A DNA stretch of 50,872 nt from JAZTZP01 sp045637525. GTDB taxonomy: Bacteria; Bacillota; Clostridia; UBA1381. Every line of letters starts with the position of its first letter. The stretch's first letter is position 1. The DNA lies in assembly GCA_045637525.1 (NCBI GenBank), contig JAZTZP010000088.1:1-50872 (forward strand), read 5' to 3'. The position numbers were made by a program, and so were the translations under genes. Shown here one piece after another: positions 16,343-26,834 of this stretch. A model generated the notes under the pieces. The model worked only from the letters and a program-made list of their open reading frames with translations, was not told the DNA's origin and made no database searches.

Positions 16343-17215
16343 ATGTTTGAAATGCAAAGTATAAAACACGACCTGGATATTGAGGGATTTAACAGTATAT
16401 ACTACTTTGAATTTGGCAAGAATTTTTCACATTCACCCGAAAAACATGACTTCTGGGAAATGGTTTATGTTGATAACGGCCGCATTAATGCAATCTCAAA
16501 CGGAATAGGCTGCATCCTTAAAAGAGGTCAGGCGATTTTTCATGAGCCGTCTGAAATACATGCTCACGTTTCCGATAAGCATGTTGCAAACAATATGGTT
16601 GTTGTTTCTTTTACAACGCACAGTAAAAGCATGCGATTTTTAAGAGGTAAAACATTTACACTTGATAAAACAGCAAAAACCCTGCTGTCATTTTTTCTGC
16701 GCGAGGCAAAAAATGTGTTGGGCGAAATCCCGAACGATTACGAAAACAAAGAAAAACTGAGTTTTCAGTCTTCAGTATTCGGTGCTCAGCAGCTTTTACA
16801 AAGCTATTTCACCGAATTTCTTATCCGGCTTATAAGAAGCGAAAGCTCACTCGGCGAAGAAATTCTATCGAATAAAGAAACCCGTGACATGGCAACAAAT
16901 TCAATGAATGAGCTTATCACACAATATTTAACAGATAATGTCTATTCAAATCTTACACTTAAGGATTTATGCAGTCACTTTTTAATGGGAAAAACTCAGA
17001 TTTGCAAAATTTTTAATGAAGCAACCGGTCAAAGCCCGATGTCATACTATCAGGAGCTTAAAATAGCTGAAGCAAAGACGCTACTCCGCGAAAAAAATTA
17101 TTCCGTTACCGAGATTTCCGATATGCTGGGTTATTCTTCCATACATACCTTTTCAAGAGCATTTAAAAAAGCCGCAGGCTTTTCGCCTACGGCTTATTCA
17201 GCAAGTGTGCTTTAA
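16343..17215 (+). CDS. AraC-family transcriptional regulator
   Basis: 290 residues: an N-terminal cupin-like sensing domain (about 15-150; HDFWEMVYVDNGR, GQAIFHEPSEIHAH) and a C-terminal double helix-turn-helix AraC domain (about 190-288; LTLKDLCSHFLMGKTQICKIFNEATGQSPMSYYQELKIAEAKTLL, then VTEISDMLGYSSIHTFSRAFKKAAGFSPTAY). The cupin is of the sugar-sensing type. It is divergent from, and therefore the likely regulator of, the deacetylase-kinase-aldolase-NagB-like operon. GGAGGAAG precedes the ATG. The effector is unknown. Confidence 0.92.
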   Translation: MFEMQSIKHDLDIEGFNSIYYFEFGKNFSHSPEKHDFWEMVYVDNGRINAISNGIGCILKRGQAIFHEPSEIHAHVSDKHVANNMVVVSFTTHSKSMRFLRGKTFTLDKTAKTLLSFFLREAKNVLGEIPNDYENKEKLSFQSSVFGAQQLLQSYFTEFLIRLIRSESSLGEEILSNKETRDMATNSMNELITQYLTDNVYSNLTLKDLCSHFLMGKTQICKIFNEATGQSPMSYYQELKIAEAKTLLREKNYSVTEISDMLGYSSIHTFSRAFKKAAGFSPTAYSASVL

Positions 17216-17275
17216 AGCTATAACAGTTTACTTGTTACCGTTTAGAAATAATCTTTTGCGTTTTAAACCACACCT

Positions 17276-17298
17276 CTCTTTCATCGTATATGAAAGAG
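17276..17298. terminator. Hairpin between convergent genes
   Basis: A 9-bp perfect stem, ctctttcat (17276-17284) and atgaaagag (17290-17298), with a 5-nt loop. It lies between the araC-type gene and the 3' end of the leftward exported-protein operon. T-rich sequence follows on both sides, so it may serve as a weak bidirectional terminator. Confidence 0.6.
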
Positions 17299-17299
17299 G

Positions 17300-19828
17300 C
17301 TATTCTTTCAATACTACGCACCAGTCAGAATAGGCATAAATATCATAGAAAAACACCTTATCCCCGGTTTGTATTGCCGAATAATCCGCAACCCTCACCT
17401 CAGGCTTTCCGTCGGTTTTGTCTATGACAACAACCTTCTTTTCTATTCTTGTAAGTGCAATATTTGAATTTCCGTAATCAACAACCAGAAGTTTATTCTC
17501 CGGGTCTCTGTCTTTTACGGTTCCTGAGATATAGTGATAATCATGATACCTGTAAATACTTTTAGGCTCCGGTAGTGTCCAGCCGGAGCTGAAATAATCC
17601 ATTATTCCCGAAATCTTATCTCCGTTTACCGCATAACGATGAATATCTCCCTCTTTAAACGAAGCGAGCTTCTCAGCTACATCCTGAGTAACAATGTATT
17701 CCCTTTCCTCATTAGCGGCACCGTTTAAATATATGCCTTTAACCTTATACACTATTTCCTCTTCCTCTTCATCAAAAGCTGAGAAAATATTTTTTATAAG
17801 TATAAAGCCCTCCTGACCGACAGCATCTTCTCCGCCTTTATATATTGCCGCTCCTATCAGGTAATATCTGTTAGGATTATAAAGCTCAAGCGGAACTTTT
17901 ATGTCCTCATCTCCCCATGGAAGCTGTGTGTTCATCATAACATCAAAGTCATCTTCCTTGCTGAGATTATCAGGCACTCTGAATATTACTGTGTCTTTCG
18001 ACAACTGATAATTACTGCCTATCAGATAGATACACCGGAAATTCATATATTGCTCAAACGAACCGCAATGCCTCATCCTGTCGGTATCGGTCTGTTCTTC
18101 GGCTGCATCAACCATCGTATCAATGAAAACCAATGAATCGCCCTGATTAGCCATATCCACGCCATTACTCTTGTATCTGCATATATTCTCTGTAATATCA
18201 CTCTTATTTGCAACAAGATATTTTCCGGCATCTTCTGCTGTCATTCTTTTTCCGTCTACTATAAGATAATCAGAAAACTTTGTAATACGCCACTCGCCGT
18301 CCTCGGATAAATACTTGATTTTATATATCTCATTATCCTCATCATAAATGACATTCTTAAGATACCCGAAACTGTATTGACTGCCTGCCTTGAAACCTAC
18401 AATTTTATCATCAGATGAAATGTAAAACGTTCCCTGCATACCGGCCTCGATTTTTTTCAGACCTGACTGAGTATCTTTAACACATTTATGATAATCATTT
18501 GATATAGTATAAGTATTACTGCCTATTATAACTGTGTTATCCTCTTCAGACGTTTCATTTACGCTTCCGCGAAGCGTTGAACTTGAAGTATCTATTTCCA
18601 TATAACTTCCGTCATATGTTGATAATACTCTTATGACATTATTGGTTAATAGTTCATTCCAGTTAAATACTCCTCCGTTCATGAAAACCCTGATTCTTGC
18701 ATTCGTATCTATCGGAATATAATTCTCATCATTATAAAGCGCATTATACTTTAATCTTATAACTTCCTCATCAACATCAACAGTATCAACAACATAATAT
18801 CTGTATGTCCATACTACTGCCATCTCAAAGCTTCCGTTACCCGTTACAGACTGAAGTTCAACTCTTCCGTCAGCATCTGATAACACCTCTGAGAGATTGA
18901 CTCCGGTCATATACTTACCGTTGTAAACTATACTCGTAATACCGGATATGTTTACACTCTTTTCATTTCCCTCAGCATTTGTATATGTAAGCCGTGTAGA
19001 ATTAAAGGAAACTATATCATCAAAATTTATTACGAGCGAATTTTCTTCGTCCTCTTTTTCTACATGAAGAAGTGTAAATTCACCGCTATCCTCTGAATAC
19101 CGGGCATAACCCTTTATCCGACAACCGAGGTAGTTCTCAACTGCAGTATCACCTATTAAGTAATCAGTTCTGTCTATCTGCACAAATCCTTTACTTATCG
19201 CATTTGTTCCGTAAAGATTTATGCCTTCTATTGCATTTACAGTACCTTTAATTTCAACTGTATTAAAAATATCTCCAAGTGGTGTATTGTCTGATACCGG
19301 CCCTGAAATTACCAGTCCGGGCAAATATCCTATTTCAGCATTTAACGCATTAAAGAGTATGTCCGCAAACTGCTCATTTGTAATATAATCCGTCATTTTA
19401 AGTTCAATACCTTTTAACAGACCTATCCTTGAAGCAACTGTGCGTATTCCTGCGTCATTATCTGAAACCTTTGCAAGCTCCTGCGGATAACCTAAAGCTT
19501 CAATCAGCCCCTTTAAAGCAGTACGAAGATTTACTTTTCCTTTCTCCTCAGCGTAAATATTTGTTCCTCCCATAAGAACTTCCACAGCGTTTTTGTAATC
19601 CGATATTTTAAGGAAAGCTCCGGCATCTGTACTTTGTAAAATCCCTAACTTCAATATAAGATTGTATTTTACATTAGTGACAGACGCCACACCTTCAACA
19701 TCAAATCTGTAAACATCCTCCATGTAATCTACGCCTTTGATATTTTCTACTGCTGCAAACACACTTCCGACTGAAAAGAACAGCGACAGTACCGTTAAAC
19801 AACTTATAAATTTTATTATTTTTTTCAT
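17300..19828 (-). CDS. Large exported protein with degenerate SLH-like N-terminal region
   Basis: 842 residues with a clear signal peptide (about 1-25, ending SVFA). Residues about 50-180 (LILKLGILQSTDAGAFLKISDYKNAVEVL; SRIGLLKGIELKMTDYITNEQFADILFNAL) have the spacing of S-layer-homology repeats but are degenerate. The rest (180-842) is beta-rich and acidic, with repeated segments of the type 'Y-x-V-D-T-V-D-x-D-x-x-x-I-R-L'. I do not recognise a catalytic domain. It is the last gene of the leftward locus, 7 bp after the SLH protein, and is probably a cell-surface assembly or scaffold component. Related Clostridia carry similar proteins beside surface glycan loci, but no function is established. 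Confidence 0.7.
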   Translation of the reverse strand: MKKIIKFISCLTVLSLFFSVGSVFAAVENIKGVDYMEDVYRFDVEGVASVTNVKYNLILKLGILQSTDAGAFLKISDYKNAVEVLMGGTNIYAEEKGKVNLRTALKGLIEALGYPQELAKVSDNDAGIRTVASRIGLLKGIELKMTDYITNEQFADILFNALNAEIGYLPGLVISGPVSDNTPLGDIFNTVEIKGTVNAIEGINLYGTNAISKGFVQIDRTDYLIGDTAVENYLGCRIKGYARYSEDSGEFTLLHVEKEDEENSLVINFDDIVSFNSTRLTYTNAEGNEKSVNISGITSIVYNGKYMTGVNLSEVLSDADGRVELQSVTGNGSFEMAVVWTYRYYVVDTVDVDEEVIRLKYNALYNDENYIPIDTNARIRVFMNGGVFNWNELLTNNVIRVLSTYDGSYMEIDTSSSTLRGSVNETSEEDNTVIIGSNTYTISNDYHKCVKDTQSGLKKIEAGMQGTFYISSDDKIVGFKAGSQYSFGYLKNVIYDEDNEIYKIKYLSEDGEWRITKFSDYLIVDGKRMTAEDAGKYLVANKSDITENICRYKSNGVDMANQGDSLVFIDTMVDAAEEQTDTDRMRHCGSFEQYMNFRCIYLIGSNYQLSKDTVIFRVPDNLSKEDDFDVMMNTQLPWGDEDIKVPLELYNPNRYYLIGAAIYKGGEDAVGQEGFILIKNIFSAFDEEEEEIVYKVKGIYLNGAANEEREYIVTQDVAEKLASFKEGDIHRYAVNGDKISGIMDYFSSGWTLPEPKSIYRYHDYHYISGTVKDRDPENKLLVVDYGNSNIALTRIEKKVVVIDKTDGKPEVRVADYSAIQTGDKVFFYDIYAYSDWCVVLKE

Positions 19829-19835
19829 AGCATTA

Positions 19836-22800
19836 TCACTCTCCCAGTAAAGTCTTCAATCTTGTAAGCACCACAGCAAGCTGCGCTTTAGTACAAATTC
19901 CGCTCGGTGTAAACTCTGTATCTGATGTTCCGATCATCAGCCCTGAATCTAAAATTCCGTCAACATAATTTACTGCCCACTCTGATATATCTGCCTTATC
20001 CGCAAATTTTGAAATATCAACATCATCGTTTACAGCAAGTTTTCCTCTGTTATTGATAGTTATATAAAGAACTTTACAAAGCTCTTCACGTGTAATATTA
20101 TCATTTGGTCTGAAATTTGTATCATGGCTGATAATTCCTTCATTTACCATAGCCTGAAGATATTTTGCAAAATCATCATTTACCGAAACATCGTTAAATT
20201 CATTGGTGTACTCAACCGGTTCAATCCCTGCGCTCTTTGCAAACCATGTTATAATCTCAGCTCTTGTAGCGATTCTTTCAGGATTAAATGTATTTAAGCT
20301 GTCATTTGCCATAATTCCGGCTGAAATCATATTTTCAGCATATTCCTTCGACCAATGATTATTTAAATCAACCGCATAAGACTTCTGAGCTGCACTTTCG
20401 TCTATTACAGGTCCTGAATTCGGAAGCTTTCCTTCAACACTTAAAATCGTGTCTCCTCTGCTGCTTCCGCCGCCACCGCCTCCGCCGGAGCCTCCGGAGC
20501 TGCTTCCACTACCTCCGACAGAAACACTTCTTGAAACGCTCACAGACTCACCCTCATTCGGTTCGCTTGCGGCAACCGGCGCCACCTTAAACGTAACAGT
20601 TCCGCTAAAGTTTGCAAGAATACTTATTTCATTAGAAATAACTCTTCCGTTTAAAATCCATTCATACTTTGAATTTCCCTCAGGAACGCTGTATTCATGA
20701 TAATATTCATAGCTTCCTGTAAGCCTTGCACCGTTTGCTGTTATCTTAACGTTTCTTGCCTCCGGCGTTTTTGGCCCTGCAAACGGCTGACTAAGATATG
20801 CTTTTCCTGCATAAGGAATATTTTCCGATACAGGTGTAACCTCGAATTTTACATACTTATTCGCTTCATCTTTTGTAAGCGTATATTCTGATGATACAGC
20901 ATTTTCAATCGGTGTATATGTTCCGTCCGGTTCATCACTTACAAGCCATCTGTAAACCGAAGTTCCCTCTTTATCCATATTGGCGTCAAAGAAATCATAT
21001 CTGCCGATGATCTTACTTCCAACAGTATGTTCACCCTCAACGGCCAAATTTCTCGCTTCGGGTGCTATTCTTGCACACGCAATATTACTTTGTGTCGGAA
21101 CTCCTGTTATTCCCTCAGCACAGTACGGAGTTACAATAAGCTTTATATATTTTCCGGCAGTTGCAGCTGTTACGGTGTAGTTTATATCATTTTCTCCCGG
21201 AATTTCGGTATATACACCATCCTCTGTATCGCTAACCATCCACTTATATATCGAAGCATCAGCATATCCGTTTACCTGATAAAAATCATATGAACCTTTT
21301 ATTGTTTCATTAAGCTCCGAAGCACCTGTTACCGTAACGTCAGTTACTTTCGGCAGTGTGTCATCATGAGGCAAGAGCTTAATTGTATATTCACATTCAA
21401 CTCTTTCGGCATTGTGACCGATAAACTGCGGTTCGCATACCGCTAAAACTGCAATATCTCCGGCAGTCGCCCTGTCGCTTATAATTATTTTTTCACCGTC
21501 TATGCTTACTCCCGGATAATCATCTGCAAGCTCCCAGTAAACAACCTCTTCCGTAAGTCCGTTGGTCGTTCCTATCTGATTTATTACCTGTACGTTACTG
21601 ATTGTAATTTCATCCGCTCCGTTTTTGGGAACAGCAATCTCTGTTTTATCAAAGCTTGCCTGTATATCAGAAATTTCAAGTTCTCCTACATAAACATCAT
21701 CCACATAAAAATTTTCTGTATATGTATCAGACTGCAGCATTACTCTTGAATCAGAACATACCGACCCTTCCGCAACCCATGTTGTATATGCCGGAGTCCA
21801 TTTATTTGCCGCAGCACTCACACTTTCTGTGGTTTTAAATGGTGTTTTAAGAGTAACTCCGGTAAGAGTATTTGTTCTGGCATAAATATTGGACATAGTA
21901 CCGTTTGTCGGATAAACTTTTCCGCCTGCAATATATGTCTTTCCGCCTTTTAACGTAAAAGACGGACTGATATACGTATGGCTCGCAGATGTTTTCCCTT
22001 TTACAAACATGGAATAATTTCCGATAGCCGGCTCTGAATCCTCGGCACGTGCAAGAAACACTCCGTCACCGCTTGCAAAATTAAATATTGACCAGCCTGT
22101 AATGTTTCCCTTTTCAAAATCTGCATTCTGAACAAGATTTGTCATTTCATCAAGTTTTCCTATTTTTCCGGTCGGATCGGTATAAGCTATTTCTCCGCAT
22201 TTCGGATCAATACTGCTTTTAGGCACAACAGATGCCATTATATACTTTCCTTCTGCTTCCGCAGAAACACGATAGTTTTTTCTGTCCGCTCCGTCTATCG
22301 GTGTAAAATCTCCGTCCGGACTATCTGAAATATACCATTGATACTCAGAACTACCTTCCTCATCTTCATTTGCATCATTAAAATCATAGTCTAAAGTCAG
22401 TGTAGCTCCAACAGCCGGAGTTCCTTTTATAGCTTCATTGGTTGCAAACGGTGGTACCGGTGGAGCAATAACATTTTCGCTGTAAACTCTTTCACCAACA
22501 GCACCATCTTCTGTTACAGGCGTTATTGAATACTTAATATACTTCCCTGCCATATAAGATTTTACTGTAAGAGTTTTATTTGTTTCTTCCTCTATTTTTT
22601 CATAAGTACCATCAAAAGTATCACTCATATACCATTCATGAATTGAATCACCTTCTGAAACATCTTCAGCCTGAATATATTCATATGATGGAATAATCTC
22701 TGAATTTTCATTAACCTGTCCGCTTATTCTTACATTCCGGACCTCCGGCTTTGTAGAGCCAATATAGCGAAACTCCATAATGTTTTGTAAAAAGCTCATA

Positions 22801-24323
22801 TCAGCATTTTCATTATTATAAATAAGCTCATTATTTAAGATAATATTCCAGTTTCCGCTTGAATAGCCGTCAAGACTGAACGAATATTCACCTGTCGTCT
22901 TATCATAATCACCTAAAACATCCTGCTTGTTGCTTCCGCAATAAAATTCAATAAAATCAGTCACCTTTGTTTCATCAATCGGAGCATCAAATGAAAGCTT
23001 GATTATATCTCCGAGATGATAAATATATTCACCGTTCTTTTTATAAAGTCCGGCATTTACAACAGCTTTTTGATTATATATCTTTAAAACATTTTGAAGT
23101 GATATATTTTCTGCACTTATGCTGTCTACAATATCAAACTTTGTAAAGTCTATACCTGTTATTTCTATAGGATCAGAATTAACAGGTGTCTCTTCACCAC
23201 TTTGATAAATGTCATAGACGGCAGTGCCCTCTATATTATCTGTCGTGATTTTTACAGAATACGCCGTATTTGACTGAATATTCTCAAGCGGTATATTTAC
23301 ATTATTTTTCTCAACAGCTCCTGCCGCATGATAATTAACAACCATAGTCGCATCATCTACAGCATCACTTGTTTCAAATTCAGCCTCTATTACCGTACTT
23401 GCGCTCTTATTTATCTTATATCCGTCTGAAAAATCAGCCGCATTCCCGTCTACCGGAGTCTCATTCATAACCGGATCAAGAGTATATAACTTTACAGAAT
23501 CAATCCAGAATTTTGAACCGTTTGAACACCATGAACTGATGTCAAGGCTTTCAATGGTTTTCGGACATTCGCCATTAACTCTCATATTACCTCTATCATC
23601 CCAGCCGTCTCTTGTATAAGTGCCACCATCCGGCATGGTTATATAATAGCTGATAAGTTCATTTTCATAATCAAATATCACTTTAACCTTAATATCATCC
23701 TGAAAAACTGCCCCGGGTTTACCGTCAGTAGCCGACGGAGTTCCTGTTGCCGCTGCAAAGTTTGTGGCAGATGTAAGGCCGTGAGACGGATTAAGAAGAT
23801 TAATATTTGCAACATTCTGCCCTGCCGAATTTTTATTTCCTGAAGCCGACAAGCGGAAAATGGTATGAGCCTTATTTTCAAACTCACCCGCAAAAAGCTC
23901 TGAAATCTCCTTTGGTCTGTTATATCCAAAATCAATATTAAGCCCTGCAGTCGTGTCCGTAGACATAACAACCTCTAAAACAGCTCTGTTTTTTGTAAGG
24001 TCTATCGGTGTTTCAAGGTCTTTTCTTATAACCGACTGATTTCCGTTTGTCGAATTTCCGCCTCGCGGAACAGTTACCAGCACCATATCCGGCTCTGCCC
24101 AGTGAGATGCCGGAAAAACCGCCGAATATCCGTCATTTGATTCTCCGATTTCCCAGCCGCAGGTATCAAATTTTCCGTCTGCCCGTTTATCAAAAGTGTC
24201 ATACAAAACGTATTTGTTATTATCTTCCGCCATAACTGAAGCCGGCATAACAAACGATATAGCACTAAAAGCAAATGTAAAAATCTGTATTCCGGAAATA
24301 ATCCTATTTAATGCACCATTCAC
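19836..24323 (-). CDS. Giant secreted multidomain protein with three C-terminal SLH repeats
   Basis: About 1495 residues from the GTG at 24323, chosen because AGGAGGG sits 7-8 nt upstream and a signal peptide (ending SVMA) follows at once; the ATG at 24365 lies in an intergenic hairpin. Domains: an unnamed beta module (about 38-285, sharing DLETPIDLTK, YTRDGW and FWIDSVK with the next two proteins), a segment with Ig-like strands, an Ig-like repeat of about 95 residues occurring five times (EWYMSDTFDGTYEKI, QWYISDSPDGDFTPI, KWMVSDTEDGVYTEI, RWLVSDEPDGTYTPI, YEWILNGRV), and a CBM4/9-like carbohydrate-binding domain (about 729-888, NLVQNADFEKGNITGW). A Gly/Ser linker near 1270-1295 leads to three SLH repeats (1316-1495) for attachment to cell-wall polymers. 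No catalytic domain is evident; it is likely a surface glycan-binding protein. Confidence 0.85.
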   Translation of the reverse strand: MNGALNRIISGIQIFTFAFSAISFVMPASVMAEDNNKYVLYDTFDKRADGKFDTCGWEIGESNDGYSAVFPASHWAEPDMVLVTVPRGGNSTNGNQSVIRKDLETPIDLTKNRAVLEVVMSTDTTAGLNIDFGYNRPKEISELFAGEFENKAHTIFRLSASGNKNSAGQNVANINLLNPSHGLTSATNFAAATGTPSATDGKPGAVFQDDIKVKVIFDYENELISYYITMPDGGTYTRDGWDDRGNMRVNGECPKTIESLDISSWCSNGSKFWIDSVKLYTLDPVMNETPVDGNAADFSDGYKINKSASTVIEAEFETSDAVDDATMVVNYHAAGAVEKNNVNIPLENIQSNTAYSVKITTDNIEGTAVYDIYQSGEETPVNSDPIEITGIDFTKFDIVDSISAENISLQNVLKIYNQKAVVNAGLYKKNGEYIYHLGDIIKLSFDAPIDETKVTDFIEFYCGSNKQDVLGDYDKTTGEYSFSLDGYSSGNWNIILNNELIYNNENADMSFLQNIMEFRYIGSTKPEVRNVRISGQVNENSEIIPSYEYIQAEDVSEGDSIHEWYMSDTFDGTYEKIEEETNKTLTVKSYMAGKYIKYSITPVTEDGAVGERVYSENVIAPPVPPFATNEAIKGTPAVGATLTLDYDFNDANEDEEGSSEYQWYISDSPDGDFTPIDGADRKNYRVSAEAEGKYIMASVVPKSSIDPKCGEIAYTDPTGKIGKLDEMTNLVQNADFEKGNITGWSIFNFASGDGVFLARAEDSEPAIGNYSMFVKGKTSASHTYISPSFTLKGGKTYIAGGKVYPTNGTMSNIYARTNTLTGVTLKTPFKTTESVSAAANKWTPAYTTWVAEGSVCSDSRVMLQSDTYTENFYVDDVYVGELEISDIQASFDKTEIAVPKNGADEITISNVQVINQIGTTNGLTEEVVYWELADDYPGVSIDGEKIIISDRATAGDIAVLAVCEPQFIGHNAERVECEYTIKLLPHDDTLPKVTDVTVTGASELNETIKGSYDFYQVNGYADASIYKWMVSDTEDGVYTEIPGENDINYTVTAATAGKYIKLIVTPYCAEGITGVPTQSNIACARIAPEARNLAVEGEHTVGSKIIGRYDFFDANMDKEGTSVYRWLVSDEPDGTYTPIENAVSSEYTLTKDEANKYVKFEVTPVSENIPYAGKAYLSQPFAGPKTPEARNVKITANGARLTGSYEYYHEYSVPEGNSKYEWILNGRVISNEISILANFSGTVTFKVAPVAASEPNEGESVSVSRSVSVGGSGSSSGGSGGGGGGGSSRGDTILSVEGKLPNSGPVIDESAAQKSYAVDLNNHWSKEYAENMISAGIMANDSLNTFNPERIATRAEIITWFAKSAGIEPVEYTNEFNDVSVNDDFAKYLQAMVNEGIISHDTNFRPNDNITREELCKVLYITINNRGKLAVNDDVDISKFADKADISEWAVNYVDGILDSGLMIGTSDTEFTPSGICTKAQLAVVLTRLKTLLGE

Positions 24324-24353
24324 TATAGATCCCTCCTGTTGTATTTCTTCCAC

Positions 24354-24393
24354 CCGGCAATGCAAAATCTGAAATTTCAGTTTACATTGCCGG
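24354..24393 (-). promoter_or_regulatory. Leader hairpin before the SLH protein
   Basis: Perfect 9-bp arms ccggcaatg/cattgccgg (24354-24362 and 24385-24393) enclose a 12-bp palindrome (24369-24380). It lies 31 bp upstream of the GTG start. There is no U-tract directly after it, so attenuation or mRNA processing between the operon genes is more likely than full termination. Confidence 0.65.
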
Positions 24394-24425
24394 ATTTGAT
24401 AGGTTTATTTAAGCTAAGGATGTGT

Positions 24426-26816
24426 TTACTTATGTTCAACCGTCACCTTCTGAATTAACGGTCTTAAGCTTTCTCCTTCCCAGATAAATGCTTCTATAAC
24501 ATTTGATGCATTAATGCTTAGGAAATTAGCCTCAAACTCTTCGGATTCACCAGCGTCAAGCTCAATTGTATCTATAAATACTTTCTCTATAACACCTGAT
24601 GCATTCTTTTCTGCAATTATTGCTAAAACTGTCTTTTGTTCCTCATTATTATTTTTTATTGCTCCTCTGATATATGCACCGTTTCCTCTGTTTGAATCAA
24701 TTCCCGTAAGCATATATCCTGAAGTTGTAGGAACAAATCCGATAGATGTATTTCCGCTGTAGAATATGCCTGTATCTTTTATTAATGCAACATTTGAAGT
24801 ATTAACATAATATGTTTCTCCATGATTTAATGCGGCTTTTAACTGAAGTTCATTTGTAGCCTCGCTATATTCTTTCTCTGAAGCTACAACCGCTCCATTT
24901 GCATCATAAATATCTACATACTCGCTGTAATCTGTTGCTGTGCCTTCAAACGCAAGCGTTACACCTTCTACGTCGCATGCTGAAACTGAAGCTGAAACCT
25001 CATCTGCCTTTGTAATCTTTACGCTGTCAATCCAGAATTTTGAAGCAACTCCGCTTGCAGTAAATGCAAGATTATCAATCTCAGTTGGAAGTCCGCCTGA
25101 AAGAGTCATATTATTCTTATCTCCCCAGCCGTCTCTTGTATATGTTCTTACAACATCACCGATTGTAAATGTAATATAATATTTTATTGTATTCTCAGCA
25201 TAATCAAGTATTGCTTTCACATTGATTTTTTCTGCAAACGCAAATGTAGGACGACCGCCGTCACTAACCTCACCTACCGTCATATTCGGATTATATGCAT
25301 TTGATAATGTGCCGTTATTACCACGAACAAGCACAGTACTTCCAGCACCTTTACCGGACACTCTGAATATTGCATCATTATCGGTTGTGCTGTCATCTTT
25401 ATTAATATTGAAATTTATTTCAAGGTTACTTGTAGTATCTGACATCATATCAACTTCAATCATAACCTTACCTTCTGTAAGATTTATCGGATTTTCAAGA
25501 TTTTTCTGTACTGAATAAGGCGAAATTGTTGTTTGTCCGTCTGCCTGTGTATATTGAACACAAGCTGAATCGCCTCCTGCCCAGTGATCACTCGGGAAGT
25601 TAGCATATGAATTTCCTGTCCAGCCGCTTGCATCTGTTTTTGTTAAAGTATCATTTAAATATTCATTTTCAGCAAGTGTTGTAAATGTAAAGTCAGTTCC
25701 TGTATATGTGCATGCAAGAGCTGATAATGCATCTTTATCTACTACTACCTTATATTCAGTACTTCCTGCAAGTGAATCATCCGGATTTATTGTAACAACT
25801 CCGTCTGCATATGATATCAGAGCCGCAACATCTGCCTCTTCTGATGTCTTTAACGAAACATATTTTGAAAAATCTATTGTTGTAAAGCTTTCAGCATTGT
25901 CAAATGTAACTTTTATATCAGAATCAACTCGTCTGTCTGTTGAAATTGAAGCTGATGTATCCAAAATCTGATATGCTTTAACATAGTCAATCCAGAAATT
26001 AACCTGACCGCTTGAATTTCCCTTACCGAATGAAGCAACAGAAATGCTGTTAATCTCTTTTGATGTTGCCAAATCATGAGAGGCTAATGTTCCATCTGTC
26101 CTTGTATATGTATTTCCGTCCGGATATGTTACATAATAATCAACATGATTATTTGCATAATCGATTACTGCTTTTATTGTAACAGCCTGTCCATATTCCA
26201 ATACCGGTCTTGAAAATGATGAACCCTCCGGCTGAGTGTAACCATCCAGATAATTTGTTGTGCCGCTTTTATTTCTTACGTATACAGATGATTTCGTCAG
26301 GCTATTTTCTGTCCAATGACCAAAGTTGAATAATTTATATGTATTATTGTCATATGCACTCTCAGCTAAATCTGCGACTGCCGCCGGTCTGTTCAGCTCA
26401 AAAATAACCCCATACCCATAAATACCTGAATCAACTGCCATTTTGGTTTCCAAAACAACCTTGCCTTTCGTTACATCGATAGGTGTCTCAAGGTCTTTTC
26501 TTATATTTGCCTGCTGACCGTTTGTTACAGTACCCGGTGTAAATGTGAAATATGCCATATCAGCCTGCGCCGGCTTTGTGCCGAAAGCGGTATTCACTTT
26601 ATAAACCGTATCATCTGACGTTGCACCGATAGTCCAGCCGCAATCATCAAAATATTTACTTTCCTCATTTACTTCCAGTTTATCAAAGGTATCATTTACA
26701 ATATAATTGATACTGTCCGCTGTTTCCTCTGTTGCCATAGCAGTCAGAACTGCAGACTGAGCCAGAAGCGCTGCCGCAGCAGCAAATGCTGTTAATTTTT
26801 TTAAATTTGTTTTCAT
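24426..26816 (-). CDS. Secreted protein with two copies of an unnamed beta module
   Basis: 796 residues with a signal peptide (about 1-29). Two copies of the same module lie at about 36-280 and 385-600. Both carry NDTFDK/LNDTLTK, D(L)E(T/N)PI(D/N)(V/L)T(K/E)GKV, YTR(D/T) and FWIDxVK. Between them is a bacterial-Ig/SbsA-like domain (about 283-375; TINPDDSLAGSTEYKVVV, FTFTTLAEN). The C-terminal 190 residues contain a segment 'GYMLTGIDSNRGNGAYIRGAIKNN...' that looks like the FxxY/Ig-like accessory domain of the following protein. There are no obvious catalytic residues. The module has a jelly-roll-like strand pattern and is probably glycan-binding; this is inference. Confidence 0.75.
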   Translation of the reverse strand: MKTNLKKLTAFAAAAALLAQSAVLTAMATEETADSINYIVNDTFDKLEVNEESKYFDDCGWTIGATSDDTVYKVNTAFGTKPAQADMAYFTFTPGTVTNGQQANIRKDLETPIDVTKGKVVLETKMAVDSGIYGYGVIFELNRPAAVADLAESAYDNNTYKLFNFGHWTENSLTKSSVYVRNKSGTTNYLDGYTQPEGSSFSRPVLEYGQAVTIKAVIDYANNHVDYYVTYPDGNTYTRTDGTLASHDLATSKEINSISVASFGKGNSSGQVNFWIDYVKAYQILDTSASISTDRRVDSDIKVTFDNAESFTTIDFSKYVSLKTSEEADVAALISYADGVVTINPDDSLAGSTEYKVVVDKDALSALACTYTGTDFTFTTLAENEYLNDTLTKTDASGWTGNSYANFPSDHWAGGDSACVQYTQADGQTTISPYSVQKNLENPINLTEGKVMIEVDMMSDTTSNLEINFNINKDDSTTDNDAIFRVSGKGAGSTVLVRGNNGTLSNAYNPNMTVGEVSDGGRPTFAFAEKINVKAILDYAENTIKYYITFTIGDVVRTYTRDGWGDKNNMTLSGGLPTEIDNLAFTASGVASKFWIDSVKITKADEVSASVSACDVEGVTLAFEGTATDYSEYVDIYDANGAVVASEKEYSEATNELQLKAALNHGETYYVNTSNVALIKDTGIFYSGNTSIGFVPTTSGYMLTGIDSNRGNGAYIRGAIKNNNEEQKTVLAIIAEKNASGVIEKVFIDTIELDAGESEEFEANFLSINASNVIEAFIWEGESLRPLIQKVTVEHK

Positions 26817-26834
26817 GTTAATTACCTTACCTTT

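Noticed and set aside
20449..20700. Proline-rich open frame on the plus strand
   Set aside because: It is the complement of the Gly/Ser linker of the SLH protein; the proline run arises from GGN codons read backward.
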